Below are positions 8,946 to 18,288 of a stretch of 64,000 bases of DNA, piece by piece. The position numbers and the translations under genes were made by a program. Within the stretch, counting starts at the first letter, position 1; every line of letters starts with the position of its first letter. Source of the stretch: Ignavibacteriales bacterium (GTDB lineage: Bacteria; Bacteroidota; Ignavibacteria; Ignavibacteriales; Melioribacteraceae); assembly GCA_020635285.1 (NCBI GenBank), contig JACKAB010000011.1, forward strand, positions 1-64,000, written 5' to 3'. The notes beneath the pieces are model-generated. The model was not told the DNA's origin. It worked only from the letters and a program-made list of their open reading frames with translations, and did no database searches.

Positions 8946-11362
8946 TAAATTAAACCTTTCCTTTTTGCCATTAAGTTTGTGCTTAGGGTTGCAAATACAA
9001 CAACAGAGATTGAACTTAAAGGCATTAAAATGGCTGATATTACAGGGGATAGAGTCCCTTGTACAGCAAAACTTAGTCCCACTATATTATAGATAAAAGA
9101 AATAATAAAGCTTAAGATAATAATATTTTTACTTGTTTTAGAAAATTTAATAAAGTCGTCTAACTTTTTAAATGATTTAGAATCTAAAATTCCATCGCAA
9201 GCGGGAGAGAAATTATTTACATCTTCTGAGATTGAAATTCCAACATCACTTCTTTTTAAAGCTCCCGCATCATTTAATCCATCGCCGATCATTAAAACTT
9301 CATTTCCTTTGTTTTGCAGATTTTCTATATAATTCAATTTATCATAAGGCGATTGTTTGAAAAGCATTTCTGTTTTCTGATCAAATATATCTAAAAGAGA
9401 ATTACGTTCACCATCATTATCACCAGAAAGGATTGATAATTTATAATTATTCTGCAATGAAGAAATTACTTCTTTTAATTTAGGTCTATAAGAATTTGTA
9501 ATTTTGAAAAATCCCCTTACATTGTCATCAATTGATAGATATACTTGAGTGCTTAAATTACTTTCATCTTTGTTCGAATTTTCAGTTACGTAAACTCTTG
9601 AGCCAATTTGAACATTGTGTCCATCAATAATCGCTGAAATTCCTTGTCCTGGAATTTCTTTATAATTACTAATATTTAGTATTTCAACTTCATGTAAAAT
9701 ATTAAAAATATTTTTACTCAATGGATGAGAAGAATTATGAACCAAAGATTTTGCAAGTTGAGTTTCATAATCTGATAATGAATCCCCAACAAATTCAACA
9801 TTTGCATTCTGGGTTTCTGTGATTGTTCCGGTTTTATCAAAAACTATAGAAGTGATCGCGGCAAGTTTTTCAATAACGTGAGTACTTTTAAGATAAAATT
9901 TATTTCTGCCAAAAATTCTCATGCTGCTGCCAAGTGTGAACGGAGTTGATAAAGCCAGGGCGCAAGGACAAGCAATTATTAATACAGCTGTTAAGGCGTT
10001 AAATGCAAGTGAGGAAGAAATTGGAAACCAATAGATTGCGGCTACTGAAGCAATTGCGATTACTATAAAGGTAAAATATCTACTAACCACATTTACAAAA
10101 GCATCAATTTTACTTTCATCATCTTTTGTAAATGTTTTGTTGTTCCAAAGCTGAGTTAAATAACTTTGCGAAACTTCTTTAACAGTTTCAACTTCTATAG
10201 CACCGCCGACTTGTCTTCCGCCTGCATAAATTAAATCGCCGTTTATTTTTTCAACGGGATTTGATTCACCGGTCACAAAACTGTAATCAATAAACGCAAC
10301 GCCATTTATTAAAACTGAATCGGCTGGAATAAGTTCACCGTTCTTAATTATTATTCTATCTTTAACTTCAAGTTTATCAACCGGCTTTGTGGTTTCTATG
10401 TTATTCTTTTTCATTGTAACTGCAATTGGGAAGTATGATTTATAATTTCTTTCAAAGTTTAAAGCGGCGTAAGTTTTGTTTTGAAACATTTTGCCAACTA
10501 TTAAAAAGAAAACCAAAGCAGTCATAGAATCTAAATAACCAGCTCCGGTTTGAGAAATGATCTCGAACAAACTTCTTAAGAAAAGCACCAAAATACCAAT
10601 GGATATAGGTACATCTACGTTTACAATTTTTTTTCTTAAACCTTTGTAAGCTGAAATAAAATAATCGCTTGCGCTGTAAAAGAACACCGGGAGCGAAAAT
10701 AAAATATTTAAATAACTGAAGACGGGCTTAATATTATCCGTTGCCATATCATTTAAAGAGAGATATTCCGGAAAACTAAAAAGCATAATATTACCAGCAG
10801 CAAATCCGGCAACTCCAATTTTGTACCATAATTTTTTATTAATTAGTGCAGATTTCTCAACTTCTTTATCAGCAAGATTTAAGTCGGGTTCATATCCAAT
10901 AGAATCAAGAAGAATAACAATATTTTTTAAAGTAGTTTTTGTTTCATCAAATTTAATTGAAACAATTTTTTTAAGAAAATTCGCTTCGGAGTGAATTACA
11001 CCTTCATCCATTTTGTAAAGATTTTCTAGAATCCAAATACAAGAGCTACAATGTGTTTGCGGAATACTAAAGGTTACAGTAGTTATTTTTCCATCAGTGA
11101 AATCAATTATTTTTTCTTTGAGTTCTGCATCATCAAGGAAATCAAAATTCTTTTTAATGTCATTTTTCTTACTTAAACCGGGATTCTCATCAATATTATA
11201 ATAGGTGCAAAGATCATTGGCATCTAAAAGCTCATATACAGTTTTACAACCGTTACAGCAAAACAATTTATTGCCAATTTTAATTTCGTCATCCTTGCAT
11301 TCTTCACCGCAGTGATAACAAATTAATTTTTCTTTTATGTTTATTTCTTCTACCTGATTCAC
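8945..11362 (-). CDS. ccoI: Copper-translocating P-type ATPase for cbb3 oxidase (CcoI/FixI)
   Basis: An 805-residue P1B-type ATPase that exports copper across the inner membrane for the CuB centre of cbb3 oxidase. It has an N-terminal Cys-rich metal site (CYHCGEEC and CCNGCKTVYELL, about residues 15-45), a heavy-metal-associated domain with THCSSCIWILENLY (about 103-116), membrane segments, the CPCALALSTPFTLG metal-transport motif (about 463), the phosphorylation loop DKTGTIT (about 509) and the hinge MIGDGLNDAGALK (about 690). It is the first gene of the cbb3 structural operon. The double N-terminal metal site is typical of CcoI rather than general CopA. Confidence 0.95.
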   Translation of the reverse strand: MNQVEEINIKEKLICYHCGEECKDDEIKIGNKLFCCNGCKTVYELLDANDLCTYYNIDENPGLSKKNDIKKNFDFLDDAELKEKIIDFTDGKITTVTFSIPQTHCSSCIWILENLYKMDEGVIHSEANFLKKIVSIKFDETKTTLKNIVILLDSIGYEPDLNLADKEVEKSALINKKLWYKIGVAGFAAGNIMLFSFPEYLSLNDMATDNIKPVFSYLNILFSLPVFFYSASDYFISAYKGLRKKIVNVDVPISIGILVLFLRSLFEIISQTGAGYLDSMTALVFFLIVGKMFQNKTYAALNFERNYKSYFPIAVTMKKNNIETTKPVDKLEVKDRIIIKNGELIPADSVLINGVAFIDYSFVTGESNPVEKINGDLIYAGGRQVGGAIEVETVKEVSQSYLTQLWNNKTFTKDDESKIDAFVNVVSRYFTFIVIAIASVAAIYWFPISSSLAFNALTAVLIIACPCALALSTPFTLGSSMRIFGRNKFYLKSTHVIEKLAAITSIVFDKTGTITETQNANVEFVGDSLSDYETQLAKSLVHNSSHPLSKNIFNILHEVEILNISNYKEIPGQGISAIIDGHNVQIGSRVYVTENSNKDESNLSTQVYLSIDDNVRGFFKITNSYRPKLKEVISSLQNNYKLSILSGDNDGERNSLLDIFDQKTEMLFKQSPYDKLNYIENLQNKGNEVLMIGDGLNDAGALKRSDVGISISEDVNNFSPACDGILDSKSFKKLDDFIKFSKTSKNIIILSFIISFIYNIVGLSFAVQGTLSPVISAILMPLSSISVVVFATLSTNLMAKRKGLI

Positions 11363-11445
11363 TTTCTTTTAAATTGAGGAATGAATAATATTTGTTAGAC
11401 TAAAAGATAATTATTTTTAGTTAAATATGAAGAAAAAAAGACTAT

Positions 11446-11461
11446 TTGTACCGATTGTACC
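11446..11461. promoter_or_regulatory. Tandem TTGTACC repeat in a divergent promoter region
   Basis: TTGTACC occurs twice, at 11446-11452 and 11455-11461, with a 9-base period. It lies between the divergent ccoI (start 11362) and Na/Pi transporter (start 11548) genes. The spacing and position suggest an operator or a promoter element for one of them. No match to a known FNR/CRP-type palindrome was seen. The assignment is tentative. Confidence 0.3.
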
Positions 11462-11547
11462 AGAAAATTAATTTACCTATTCGTAAAAAGAAAATTATTA
11501 CTTAGATTTAACAAAACAATTCAGCACTTTTAACAATTACAGTTTTT

Positions 11548-12687
11548 ATGGAAATTACAAGAGATAGAAGTTTTAAAGATTCCAATCTTTTTGCCGCACT
11601 AAAGTTAATCTTTTTACTTTACCTATTTTTTCTGAGTCTAGAACTAATGGGCACGGGAATGAAATTGTTTGGGGCTGGTTTTTCCCAAATGCTTATTAAA
11701 ACCACGACCAATCCATTTATTGGTTTGTTTATAGGTATTCTATCAACCTCAATTATCCAAAGCTCATCATCTACAACTTCAATGGTTGTAGCAATGGTTG
11801 CAAGCGGGGCTTTTTCTCATGACCCAGAAGTTTCAATTGCTTTGGCAATCCCAATAATTATGGGCGCAAATATTGGTACTTCAATTACAAATATTCTTGT
11901 ATCTTTGCCTCAAATAAGAAGAGATAATGAATTCAAAAGAGCTTTCTCGGCAGCAATTGTTCATGATTTTTTTAATATCTTATGTGTCGTTGTCTTATTT
12001 CCTATTCAACTAGCAACAAATTTTCTAGGCTTTTTAGCCACCGAACTTGAATTAGTCTTTAAAGGAGTTGGCGGATTAAATTTTCTTAGTCCCGTTAAAT
12101 TAATAACAAAACCAGTTGCTAAACTGATTGAATCTCAACTTAAGCTGTTTATAGCAGACGAATCGATAATTGGTTGGATAGTTGTAATTCTGGCTTTAAC
12201 ACTTCTGTTTCTTGCATTAAAGTTTATGGTTGATGTTTTAAAATCATTAGTTATTGAAAAAGCAAAAGCCTGGTTTGACAATTATTTATTTAAAAATGCA
12301 CTAAGAGCTTTTTCGGTTGGAATTTTATTAACTGTTTTGGTTCAAAGCAGTTCTATCACTACTTCGTTGGTGGTGCCAATGGCTGGTGCGGGAATTTTAA
12401 CTTTATCACAAATTTATCCATACACGTTGGGTGCAAATATAGGAACAACAATTACAGCAATGCTGGCAGCACTTGTTACTGGTAGCGATGCTGCGATTAC
12501 TGTAGCTTTTTCTCATTTACTTTTTAATGTTGCAGGAACGGCAATCTTTCTGCCACTTAAAAAATTACCAATTTTCTTAGCGGAAAAATTTGCTGAATAT
12601 TCTACCCGGAATAAATATATTCCTGTAGCGTATATAATAGTTGTATTTTTTATTATTCCACTAATATTTATTTTTATTTTTAACTAA
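11548..12687 (+). CDS. Na+/phosphate cotransporter family protein (NptA-like)
   Basis: A 379-residue inner-membrane protein with the two inverted Na_Pi_cotrans repeats of the family. The paired substrate motifs are STSIIQSSSSTTSMV (about residues 66-80) and TVLVQSSSITTSLV (about 263-276), each followed by a glycine-rich GANIGT (about 110 and 300). The family takes up phosphate with sodium. No PhoU domain is fused; a separate PhoU-like gene follows 10 bases downstream, so transporter and regulator are split here but fused in the second copy near 22 kb. ATG start; the preceding region is AT-rich without a clear ribosome-binding site. Confidence 0.88.
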   Translation: MEITRDRSFKDSNLFAALKLIFLLYLFFLSLELMGTGMKLFGAGFSQMLIKTTTNPFIGLFIGILSTSIIQSSSSTTSMVVAMVASGAFSHDPEVSIALAIPIIMGANIGTSITNILVSLPQIRRDNEFKRAFSAAIVHDFFNILCVVVLFPIQLATNFLGFLATELELVFKGVGGLNFLSPVKLITKPVAKLIESQLKLFIADESIIGWIVVILALTLLFLALKFMVDVLKSLVIEKAKAWFDNYLFKNALRAFSVGILLTVLVQSSSITTSLVVPMAGAGILTLSQIYPYTLGANIGTTITAMLAALVTGSDAAITVAFSHLLFNVAGTAIFLPLKKLPIFLAEKFAEYSTRNKYIPVAYIIVVFFIIPLIFIFIFN

Positions 12688-12697
12688 AGGTGTTGTT

Positions 12698-13372
12698 ATG
12701 TTAAAGGAATTAATAGCTGTATTTAAAAGCGATAGTCTGTTAGATAGAGCTTATAAAAGGTCTTTTGAAATGTTAGACCTTACACACGAAATGTTCTTAG
12801 AAGCCACAAATGTTTTAAGAAAAACAGAAACAAATAAAGTGAGTTTTGATATAAATGATCAAGATATTGCTGTGAATAAATTTCAGCGAGAAGTTAGAAA
12901 AGATGTTTTTAATCATTTGGCAATGGCAGGAACAGAAACTCTATCCTCCGATCTTGTGCTTGTCAGCATTGTAATTGATATAGAAAGAATAGGAGACATT
13001 ACTAAAAATATAGTTGAAGTGGCTGAAGGTCATCCAGAAAAATTAAGTTCAAAGCTTTTTGATTCAAAAGTTGAAGAAATGGAGAAAGCTGTTTCTGAAA
13101 ATTTTGAGAAAACTATAAAAGCATTTAAAGAAGCCGATGAATTGCTGGCTGAACAAATTATAACTGAATATAGATGGGTTAGTAGAGCAAGTGATGAAAT
13201 TTTAATGTCTTTAATGCATAACGAGGATACTGAAATTAAAAGTGGAAGTGCAGTTGCTCTTGCTTTATATGTAAGACAATTAAAACGAATTAACTCACAC
13301 TTAAAAAATGTTGCTACAAGTATAGTTAATCCGTTTCATAGAATTGGATATAAGGTTAAGAAGAAAGATTAA
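12698..13372 (+). CDS. PhoU-domain protein
   Basis: A 224-residue, all-helical cytoplasmic protein with two PhoU-like three-helix units. The family signature appears as VLVSIVIDIERIGDITKNIVE (about residues 86-106, in two parts: DIERIGD then the metal-binding TKNIVEVA) and again, weaker, as LYVRQLKRINSHLKNVATSI near 190. PhoU proteins sense or modulate phosphate transport. Position 10 bases after the Na/Pi transporter and a good AAAGGTG ribosome-binding site support co-expression. Confidence 0.85.
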   Translation: MLKELIAVFKSDSLLDRAYKRSFEMLDLTHEMFLEATNVLRKTETNKVSFDINDQDIAVNKFQREVRKDVFNHLAMAGTETLSSDLVLVSIVIDIERIGDITKNIVEVAEGHPEKLSSKLFDSKVEEMEKAVSENFEKTIKAFKEADELLAEQIITEYRWVSRASDEILMSLMHNEDTEIKSGSAVALALYVRQLKRINSHLKNVATSIVNPFHRIGYKVKKKD

Positions 13373-13392
13373 TAAGATTTTTTAAAGGGTTA

Positions 13393-13423
13393 GTGCCAAA
13401 ACTTTTCAAAATTGAATTGGCAC
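13393..13423. terminator. Hairpin between convergent PhoU and helicase genes
   Basis: GTGCCAA (13393-13399) pairs with TTGGCAC (13417-13423). An inner pairing TTCAA/TTGAA makes a longer imperfect stem. It lies 21 bases after the plus-strand phoU-like gene and 21 bases after the end of the minus-strand helicase gene. It is probably a shared terminator, but neither side has a strong T run, so confidence is moderate. Confidence 0.45.
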
Positions 13424-13443
13424 ATTGGGCTTGTTTAAAAATA

Positions 13444-15171
13444 TTATTTTTTCCTTCTGATTCTTTTTCGAGAAGAACCAGGGTTTGTTCTATCAAATTC
13501 TCTTCTTGGTTTTCGGCTTCTAAAGGATTTTTTCCCGTCTCTTGATCCTCTGTCGCTGTCTTTTCTAGCTGAGGCAACTTCTAACGCAATTTTCCTACCC
13601 TTATAATTTACATCCGTAATATTTTTAATCAGATCATCCGTATATTCTGATTCAGTTTCAAAGAAAGAAAAATTTTCCTTAATATCAATTTCACCAATTT
13701 CTAATTCTTTAGAACCGGAATAATCTTTAATTAAACCAATAACATCTGTTGGTTTCAATTGATCTTTTTTTCCAAGATTCAGAAAGAACCTTGTCATATT
13801 TTCATTGCTTCTGCTAGATCTAGCTGATTTATCTCTTCCCGTTGGTTTTTCTAAATCAGTTTTATTTTTGTAATATTCTAAAAATCTATTAAACTCAACA
13901 GAAACAAATTTCTTAATAAGTTCTTCTCTATCAAGCCATTCTAATTTTTTCATAATCTGTGGAAGAAAAGAATCAATCATTGTATCATCAACAATAACTT
14001 TTTCCATTCTATCTATTAAATGAAAAAGTTGTTTTTCACATACTGCGTTTCCGGAAGGAATATTCATATGCTTAAATGATTTTCCAAGTTGTTTTTCAAT
14101 TTGAGCAATTCTATTTTTTTCTCTCAAATTGGCAATAACAATAGATGTCCCATATTTACCAGCTCTACCCGTTCTTCCGCTTCTGTGAGTATAAATTTCA
14201 AGTTCATCGGGTAAATTATAATTTATGATATGAGTTAAATCATCTACATCTAAACCGCGAGCAGCAACATCTGTTGCAATTAGTAAACGTACATGTTTAA
14301 TCCGGAATTTATTCATTACCGCATCGCGCTGTGCTTGGGATAAATCGCCATGTAATGAATCAGCATTGTATCCATCTTTGATTAATTTTTCTGCAATGTC
14401 TTGAGTTTCTACTCTTGTTCTGCAAAAAACAATACCATAAATATCCGGGTAAAAATCAACAATTCTTTTTAATGCCAAATATCTATCTTTTGCATTTACA
14501 GTATAAGCATGGTGACTAATATTTTCAGCTCCAGTATTTCTTTTTCCGATTGTAATTTCAATAGGCTTGTTCAAATATCTTTTAGAAATAGCAGTAACTT
14601 CTTTTGGCATTGTTGCAGAAAACAGCAATGTATTTCTACTTTTTGGGGTTTGAGTAACTATTGCATCAAGCTCGTCTTTAAATCCCATATTTAGCATTTC
14701 ATCTGCTTCATCCAAGACTAAAGTTTCAATTTGAGAAATATCTATTTTATTTCTGTTAATTAAATCAACAAGTCTGCCTGGTGTTGCAGAAACAATGTGA
14801 ACACCTCTCTTTAATGTGGAAATTTGCTTGTCAATACTAGAACCGCCAAAAACTGCGGTTATCTTAACATCTTTATTATATTTTGCATAATCTCCTAAAT
14901 CATCTGCAATCTGTAAGCATAATTCTCGCGTGGGACTTAATATAAGATGCTGAACTGCAGTTGGTTTCCCTTTTGATTTTTGAATAAGTGGAATTCCAAA
15001 TGCGGCAGTTTTTCCAGTTCCCGTTTGTGCAAGTGCAATAATATCACTTGGCTTGCTTTCAATTAAATGTGCAATAACTTCTTCTTGAACTGGCATCGGT
15101 TCTTTAAATCCCAATTCTTCTATTGCCTTAACTATACTTTCTTCAATTCCTAACTCGTTAAACGACTTCAT
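13444..15171 (-). CDS. DEAD-box RNA helicase with DbpA-type RNA-binding domain
   Basis: An ATP-dependent RNA helicase of 575 residues. It has the Q-motif region ELGFKEPMPVQ (about 19-29), Walker A AQTGTGKTAAFG (about 47-58), PTRELCLQIA, DEAD (about 154), SAT, and motif VI HRSGRTGRAG (about 327). Residues about 465-540 match the DbpA RNA-binding fold, which in relatives targets structured rRNA. The basic tail (RSRKPRREF to KRIRRKK) is a typical RNA-binding extension. This places it with CsdA/DeaD-type helicases acting in ribosome assembly or cold adaptation. It is divergent from typA. The start at 15171 is preceded by AAAAGGAAATTA. Confidence 0.92.
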   Translation of the reverse strand: MKSFNELGIEESIVKAIEELGFKEPMPVQEEVIAHLIESKPSDIIALAQTGTGKTAAFGIPLIQKSKGKPTAVQHLILSPTRELCLQIADDLGDYAKYNKDVKITAVFGGSSIDKQISTLKRGVHIVSATPGRLVDLINRNKIDISQIETLVLDEADEMLNMGFKDELDAIVTQTPKSRNTLLFSATMPKEVTAISKRYLNKPIEITIGKRNTGAENISHHAYTVNAKDRYLALKRIVDFYPDIYGIVFCRTRVETQDIAEKLIKDGYNADSLHGDLSQAQRDAVMNKFRIKHVRLLIATDVAARGLDVDDLTHIINYNLPDELEIYTHRSGRTGRAGKYGTSIVIANLREKNRIAQIEKQLGKSFKHMNIPSGNAVCEKQLFHLIDRMEKVIVDDTMIDSFLPQIMKKLEWLDREELIKKFVSVEFNRFLEYYKNKTDLEKPTGRDKSARSSRSNENMTRFFLNLGKKDQLKPTDVIGLIKDYSGSKELEIGEIDIKENFSFFETESEYTDDLIKNITDVNYKGRKIALEVASARKDSDRGSRDGKKSFRSRKPRREFDRTNPGSSRKRIRRKK

Positions 15172-15303
15172 TAATTTCCTTTTTTATAAAAATTTATTTT
15201 TTTAATCTAACTTACAAAGTTAACGAAATAAAACTTGGTAAATACTTTTATTTGGATAAGTCCTTTATTTTACTTACACTTGCGCACGTATTTTTATGTA
15301 ATT

Positions 15304-15337
15304 TGCCTTTTGTCATTTAGATGAAAGGCATTTTTTA
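15304..15337 (+). terminator. Hairpin plus T run in the typA leader
   Basis: TGCCTT (15304-15309) pairs with AAGGCA (15325-15330), with an inner TCAT/ATGA stem and TTAG loop, followed by TTTTTTATTT. This is a canonical intrinsic terminator shape, 27 bases before the typA start. The upstream gene is transcribed away from it, so it cannot serve that gene. It must act in a typA leader, end a small RNA, or be a 5' stabilising stem. Confidence 0.7.
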
Positions 15338-15363
15338 TTTAAACAAAATTAAAAAAGGTAAAT

Positions 15364-17169
15364 TTGAAACAGATAAGAAATATTGCAATTATAGCTCATG
15401 TAGATCATGGAAAAACAACTTTAGTTGATCAATTGTTAAAGCAAGGGCACATATTTAGAACCAATCAGGTTGTCCAAGATCAATTTTTAGATTCGAATGA
15501 TTTGGAAAGAGAAAGAGGAATTACAATTCTTTCGAAGAATATTAGCATTCCGTTTAAGGATGTAAAAATAAATCTGATTGATACACCCGGTCACTCCGAT
15601 TTTGGCGGTGAAGTTGAACGTGTTTTAAAAATGGCAGATGGTGTTCTATTGCTGGTTGATTCTTTTGAAGGACCAATGCCGCAAACAAGATTTGTTCTCG
15701 AGAAAGCACTTCATCTTCATTTAAAACCAATTATTGTAATTAATAAAATTGATAGACCAGACAACAGACCTGCAGAAGTACTTGATGAAATTTATGATTT
15801 ATTCATTGATTTAGATGCTAAAGAACATCAATTAGATTTTCCAGTTATTTACGCAAGTGGAAGAGATGGTTGGGGTGTTAAACATTTAACTGATGAAAGA
15901 AAAGACTTGGTTCCACTTTTAGAAACTATTGTAGAAAAAATTCCGCAGCCACTTTTTGATGATGGTCCGCTTCAAATGCAAGTAACCACTTTAGACTATA
16001 GCGATTATGTTGGTAGAATAGGAATTGGAAGAGTATTTAGGGGAACTTTAAAAAAGAGTGATCCACTCAGTATTATTAAGCGTAACGGTAAAATTGTTAA
16101 AGTTAATCTTAAGCAATTATTTTTGTTCGAAGGAATTGAACGTAAAGAAGTTGAAGAAGTTTTAACCGGAGATATTTGCGGTATTGTTGGAATTGAAGAT
16201 ATTGATATTGGTGATACAATTGCTGATAGTGAAAATCCCGAACCATTACCAATTATTGCAATTGATGAACCAACAATTAGTATGAATTTTACAGTTAACA
16301 CTTCTCCATTTTATGGTAAAGATGGAAAGTATGTAACTTCCCGCCATATAAATGATAGACTGCAAAAAGAACTTCAGCAAAATGTAGCTTTACAAGTTCA
16401 TGAAACCGGTTCGCCCGATACGTTTAAAGTTTCCGGAAGAGGTATTTTGCATCTCTCAATATTAATTGAAAATATGAGAAGAGAAGGTTACGAATTGGCA
16501 ATTGGTCCGCCAAAAGTAATTTATAAAGAAATTGATGGAAAGAAAGCTGAACCGATTGAAATTCTTGTTGTTGATGTTCCTACAGAATCTGTTGGAAAAG
16601 TAATTGAACTCGTTGGACAGAAAAAAGGCGAGATGATTAAAATGGAACAAAAAGGAACTTTGACAAAATTAGAGTTTCATATACCTTCCAGAGGTTTAAT
16701 GGGATTAAGAAATAAAATTTTGACCCAAACTGCCGGTGAAGGAATTATGCATCATCGTTTTTACCAGTATGAATTTTTTAAAGGTTCTATTACACAAAGA
16801 CTTTCTGGCGTTCTTATTGCAATGCATGAAGGTCCAACGACGGCTTATGCAATTGATAGTTTACAAGATAGAGGTAAATTTTTTATTGAACCGGGCGACA
16901 TTGTTTATATGGGACAAATAGTTGGTGAGTATAATAAAGATAATGATATTGAAGTTCATGTAACTCGCGGAAAAAAATTAACAAACATGAGAGCATCTGG
17001 ATCTGATAAGGCTGCCAAAATTGCACCCTCATTAAAATTCACTTTAGAAGAGGCTTTAGAATATATTAAAGATGATGAGCTAGTTGAAGTAACTCCAAAA
17101 GCAATTAGAATGAGAAAACTATATCTTGATCCAAATGAAAGAAAGAGATTTAATAATAAAAAAGTTTAG
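15364..17169 (+). CDS. typA: Translational GTPase TypA/BipA
   Basis: A 601-residue ribosome-associated GTPase of the elongation-factor superfamily, involved in 50S assembly and stress adaptation. G motifs are visible: AHVDHGKTTLVDQLL (about residues 10-24), DTPGHSDFGGEVERV (about 74-88) and NKIDRP (about 128). Domain II, the EF-G III/V-like domains, and the C-terminal TypA-specific domain with TSVGKVIELV and GEGIMHHRF-type segments follow, at the usual full length. The start codon is TTG at 15364, with AAAAAGGTAAA as ribosome-binding site. A terminator-like hairpin lies just upstream. Confidence 0.96.
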   Translation: MKQIRNIAIIAHVDHGKTTLVDQLLKQGHIFRTNQVVQDQFLDSNDLERERGITILSKNISIPFKDVKINLIDTPGHSDFGGEVERVLKMADGVLLLVDSFEGPMPQTRFVLEKALHLHLKPIIVINKIDRPDNRPAEVLDEIYDLFIDLDAKEHQLDFPVIYASGRDGWGVKHLTDERKDLVPLLETIVEKIPQPLFDDGPLQMQVTTLDYSDYVGRIGIGRVFRGTLKKSDPLSIIKRNGKIVKVNLKQLFLFEGIERKEVEEVLTGDICGIVGIEDIDIGDTIADSENPEPLPIIAIDEPTISMNFTVNTSPFYGKDGKYVTSRHINDRLQKELQQNVALQVHETGSPDTFKVSGRGILHLSILIENMRREGYELAIGPPKVIYKEIDGKKAEPIEILVVDVPTESVGKVIELVGQKKGEMIKMEQKGTLTKLEFHIPSRGLMGLRNKILTQTAGEGIMHHRFYQYEFFKGSITQRLSGVLIAMHEGPTTAYAIDSLQDRGKFFIEPGDIVYMGQIVGEYNKDNDIEVHVTRGKKLTNMRASGSDKAAKIAPSLKFTLEEALEYIKDDELVEVTPKAIRMRKLYLDPNERKRFNNKKV

Positions 17170-17181
17170 TGGATAGAGATT

Positions 17182-18276
17182 TTAATTAGTCAGCCAATTA
17201 AAAGGGAAACGCACAAAAACATTTTCAGTATAGTCATCTTTTTCAAAAAGTAATCCTATCTCGCCATTTTTTAAAATAGTTAAAGATGAGTAAGCTGAAT
17301 TACCTGAGTATATTGTTTTGCCGGCACTCCATGATTCACCTTCATCGGCACTTACTTTTATACTCATATTTTTTCTTTTTTCTGAATCATTTGCATTGGA
17401 AAAAAGTAAATAAGTTTTTTCAGAATCATTTTCAATTTTTGAATATCTAATAATACTTGCATTACATCCTGGATCAATAAGAGTAGAATCTTCTCGAGTC
17501 GTCCAAGTTTTACCACTATCTATTGAAGTATGAATATAGCGCAATCCAGAACCACTTACTCGGCTGTTTATCATCCATGCACCATTTGATAATTCAACTA
17601 ATTTTGATTCATCTGCTGGTTTAATTGGTGTATTGATAACAAACCAACTCTTTCCATGGTCTTTACTTCCAAAAACATACAGTCCTTTATTTAGATTTAC
17701 CAAAGTATGCATTAAAACTCCCGAACTTGTTTGTATTCCGCGACCTGAGGTAATAAATTTAAAATCTTTTTTCCAAGCATTTAAAGTTATTTTGGGAGTA
17801 ATATCTTGTGGTTTATTCCAAGTTTTGCCATTATCATCACTAGATATAACATGCAAATAATAAATACCAGGCTGATTTTCTAAATCCATATAATTATAAA
17901 AAAGAAAAATTTGATTTGAAATTTTATCAACAATCATTGAAGGATCTGAAGCGGATTTGCCGAATGGATAATCAACTATGGTTTCAATTGGCATCCAGTT
18001 ATTCCCGTTATCCAAACTTCTTCGGATAACAATATTTATATTTTTATTACTGTTCAAATCGTTACAAGATTCTACTCTTTGATCAATAGCAACAATTAGA
18101 TCTCCATTTGGGGCTGTAACCATCGCGGGGATTCTGTAACAAGAAACAGTATCATTTAAGGAGGCGGAAAATAAATTATAAGAAAATAATGATGAGTCAA
18201 TTGCTTCGGTTTTATATATTTGACAGTTACTATTAGTCATTATTATGAAGAACAAAAAGACTATTAAATATTTCAT
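17182..18276 (-). CDS. Secreted sialidase (BNR/Asp-box family)
   Basis: A 364-residue predicted secreted glycosidase that removes terminal sialic acids, or a close relative. It has a signal peptide (about residues 1-19, ending near SNCQ) and the FRIP-type motif CYRIPAMV with an Arg-triad arginine (about 47-54). IDQRVESCND follows, then four Asp-boxes: SLDNGNNW, SDDNGKTW, SKDHGKSW and SADEGESW-like copies. The late ILKNGEIGLLFEKDDY fits the Glu/Tyr part of the active site. The ensemble supports a true exo-sialidase fold, though substrate is not proven. It is convergent with typA, 12 bases away, and 12 bases downstream of waaA. Confidence 0.8.
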   Translation of the reverse strand: MKYLIVFLFFIIMTNSNCQIYKTEAIDSSLFSYNLFSASLNDTVSCYRIPAMVTAPNGDLIVAIDQRVESCNDLNSNKNINIVIRRSLDNGNNWMPIETIVDYPFGKSASDPSMIVDKISNQIFLFYNYMDLENQPGIYYLHVISSDDNGKTWNKPQDITPKITLNAWKKDFKFITSGRGIQTSSGVLMHTLVNLNKGLYVFGSKDHGKSWFVINTPIKPADESKLVELSNGAWMINSRVSGSGLRYIHTSIDSGKTWTTREDSTLIDPGCNASIIRYSKIENDSEKTYLLFSNANDSEKRKNMSIKVSADEGESWSAGKTIYSGNSAYSSLTILKNGEIGLLFEKDDYTENVFVRFPFNWLTN

Positions 18277-18288
18277 TTTTGATAAATT

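Noticed and set aside
13417..13433. Sigma-54 promoter, from TTGGCAC near the helicase end
   Set aside because: The -12 TTGC element is missing at the right distance, and the site lies between convergent genes.
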